DNA of 6,682 nucleotides from JBFJVZ01 sp041623895 (lineage in GTDB: Bacteria > Planctomycetota > Planctomycetia > Pirellulales > Pirellulaceae), in assembly GCA_041623895.1 (NCBI GenBank), contig JBFJVZ010000412.1, positions 1-6,682 on the forward strand. The letters are read 5' to 3'. This document shows positions 5,267 to 6,682 of the stretch, piece after piece (positions within the stretch are counted from its first letter, which is position 1; each line of letters starts with the position of its first letter). The translations under genes were made by a program, and so were the position numbers. Below the pieces are notes generated by a model that worked only from the letters and a program-made list of their open reading frames with translations, was not told where the DNA came from and ran no database searches.

Positions 5267-6682
5267 ATGAAAGGTAGTCTTTTGGGACTTTCGTGGCACT
5301 GGACAGTGTTTCTTGTGGCTACGTTGATGGCCCTTGGTTGTCGAGCTGAGAAAGAGGAGCTATCGATAACGGCCTCAAAATCTGCTGCGCAGAATTCGCA
5401 AAGCAGTGACGGACCCGGTGATTTCTTGGCCCAGGCCCGGCAGATGGTCCAGCTTGGTGATTTGGAGTCGGCGAGCGATTTCGTTTACAAAGCCCTGCTG
5501 CAAAACCCAGACAGCGCCGATGCCAGGTTGCTCGCAAGCGAGGTGGAAGCAGCGCGGGGAAACCACCAGGCAGCGGTCGATTTAGCTAGCTCCATCGACA
5601 TCGAATCGCGACTTGGAAAAAGGGCGGTCGAAGTCCACTACCAACAACTGCTGAAGTTGAAACGTCACTCCGACGCTGCGGATGTGTTACTCGCCGGAAT
5701 CAACGTGATGCCGTTGGAGATCGAGTGGCGTCACCAGGCATGGAGTTTATTGAACCGCACTGGTCGATGCGAGGAAGCATCGCGGCAAGTTGTATTCATT
5801 TGCCGGAGGGGCGAAGCGAGTGAAGGTGAACTTCTTTCGCTTGTTCAGCGCACCGACTCGTTTCCGTTCACGCTCGAGAGCCACGATGATCCGGCGGAGC
5901 ATTTCGACAGTGGTCTGGGGATGGCACGATGGTATTTCACGCAGCGACAGTACGATCGTGCGCTGGAGGAGCTTTCGCGTGAGTATGAAACGGGATTCAA
6001 AACTCAGGAAGCTTGTGCGCTGTACGGGCGATTGCTGGGGGAGTCCCAGGCATTCGAACGAATGCCTGGGTGGTTCGCGAAATGCGACACTCAAACGCGG
6101 GACTTTGGAGACTTCTGGGCCGCGCTTGGCGCGTTTTTCATTGATCGACGCCAATACGAAGCGTCGGCCAGAGCGTTGCTGGAGGCTGTCTATCGAAACC
6201 CAACCGATTTCCTTTCCGTCCAGCGGTTGGCGATGGTTTTCGATGCCCTCGGTCGGCCCGACGATAGCGCAAGATTCCGGGCTCGTGCCGGGAAGATCGC
6301 CAGCACCAAGAAAGATTCACTGATCCTGTATGACTCGCCATCGGATTCAACGGCGCGCAAGTGGCTGCTGCGAAATGTGATGGATTTGGGGCGTCCTTTT
6401 GAAGGGATTGCCTGGATGCTTACGACACTGCCCCGCGACGCCGTCAGCAAGCGGGCGGAGTTGGCCGCCAAGCGTCGTGAGTTGGGTCGCAACGACGACG
6501 CGCTGGTGATGGCCGTCGAATCGGCCATTGTGGGGATCGATTTTGCGCAGTTTCAGCTCGAGCCAGCGATCGAGGAACTTCAGCGGGCGTCGCAATTGCA
6601 GGCTAGCTCCTCCCATTACACGAAGAATAACACCGCCGAGATGAAACTCGACGTTTCGCCTCGTTTGGTGAATGTTGCCCAG
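5267..6682 (+). CDS. TPR-repeat putative lipoprotein, probably the N-terminal part of a TPR/FG-GAP (CRTAC1-like) protein; 3' truncated
   Basis: An unbroken frame of 472 codons runs from ATG 5267 to the last base; no stop is reached. The N-terminus MKGSLLGLSWHWTVFLVATL is a signal peptide, and MALGC (21-25) is an approximate lipobox (small and hydrophobic residues before Cys25, though Leu at -2 is not ideal), so lipidation is likely but not certain. A polar Ser/Gln-rich stretch (33-48) follows as a tether. Residues about 51-103, 210-243 and 283-345 show the helix-pair pattern of TPRs, with signatures such as ALLQNPDSADA and AVYRNPTDF. The end, LDVSPRLVNVAQ, resembles the start of the FG-GAP/ASPIC-UnbV propeller found after TPRs in many planctomycete proteins; that is an inference. 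The start is chosen because it alone gives the signal peptide in frame; no Shine-Dalgarno is seen. Likely role: exported scaffold for protein contacts; no enzymatic motif is visible. Confidence 0.88.
   Translation, partial: MKGSLLGLSWHWTVFLVATLMALGCRAEKEELSITASKSAAQNSQSSDGPGDFLAQARQMVQLGDLESASDFVYKALLQNPDSADARLLASEVEAARGNHQAAVDLASSIDIESRLGKRAVEVHYQQLLKLKRHSDAADVLLAGINVMPLEIEWRHQAWSLLNRTGRCEEASRQVVFICRRGEASEGELLSLVQRTDSFPFTLESHDDPAEHFDSGLGMARWYFTQRQYDRALEELSREYETGFKTQEACALYGRLLGESQAFERMPGWFAKCDTQTRDFGDFWAALGAFFIDRRQYEASARALLEAVYRNPTDFLSVQRLAMVFDALGRPDDSARFRARAGKIASTKKDSLILYDSPSDSTARKWLLRNVMDLGRPFEGIAWMLTTLPRDAVSKRAELAAKRRELGRNDDALVMAVESAIVGIDFAQFQLEPAIEELQRASQLQASSSHYTKNNTAEMKLDVSPRLVNVAQ
6045..6070. 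repeat. Perfect 12-bp inverted repeat with a 2-nt centre, inside the TPR gene
   Basis: CCCAGGCATTCG (6045-6056), then AA, then CGAATGCCTGGG (6059-6070). The arms are exact reverse complements and the symmetry stops at 6044/6071. It is translated as part of SQAFERMPGW (residues 260-269) and does not break the frame. No T-run follows, so it does not look like a terminator. Confidence 0.9.

Noticed and set aside
5057..5299. Minus-strand frame of 80 codons
   Set aside because: It overlaps the start and promoter of the TPR gene on the opposite strand and shows no domain. The Trp-rich frame over the same DNA looks more protein-like, and even that is uncertain.
5790..6323. Plus-strand frame of 177 codons within the TPR gene
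   Set aside because: The frame beginning at 5267 runs unbroken through this region with a signal peptide and TPR patterns; this one is a shifted shadow.

Overview
The window looks like chromosomal DNA from a planctomycete, probably of the Pirellulaceae / Rhodopirellula type. This is inferred from a combination of gene types: an S1-family sulfatase, a remnant of a DUF1559 (prepilin-like) protein, a very large fused membrane/spermidine-synthase-like protein, and a TPR lipoprotein. All these families are expanded in that phylum. No gene here has a convincing Shine-Dalgarno sequence, which is also common in planctomycetes. No marker gene is present, so the assignment rests on gene content only.

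Layout. (1) Positions 2-1288, plus strand: the 3' part of an arylsulfatase-superfamily gene, cut by the left edge just before its catalytic cysteine and most like N-sulfoglucosamine sulfohydrolase (SGSH). (2) 1289-1353: a short convergent gap with no clear terminator. (3) 1354-4677, minus strand: one intact 1107-residue protein with two homologous six-helix membrane halves, a spermidine-synthase-like Rossmann domain that lacks the usual catalytic aspartate, and a helical C-terminal extension. (4) 4678-5266: a 589-bp divergent gap holding a decayed DUF1559 fragment, an unrecognised open stretch in the same frame, a perfect 14-bp palindrome and a good sigma70-type promoter pointing right. (5) 5267-6682, plus strand: the first 472 residues of a TPR-rich putative lipoprotein that runs off the right edge. 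Its last residues look like the start of an FG-GAP/ASPIC-UnbV (CRTAC1-like) beta-propeller.

How the genes work together. Nothing shows that they form one pathway. The sulfatase and the fused membrane protein converge, while the fused protein and the lipoprotein diverge, so each is probably its own transcription unit. The sulfatase fits breakdown of sulfated polysaccharides. The lipoprotein fits the large planctomycete set of exported TPR/propeller proteins of unknown role. The fused protein may modify or transport a small molecule at the membrane, but its substrate is unknown.

I found no defence, CRISPR, phage or transposase gene and no RNA gene. The points most worth a second look are the 4747-5214 stretch (gene remnant plus unexplained open frame and palindromes), two unusually perfect inverted repeats inside coding sequence (6045-6070 and 2097-2122), the altered active-site motifs of the sulfatase and the synthase-like protein, and the internal duplication in the latter.
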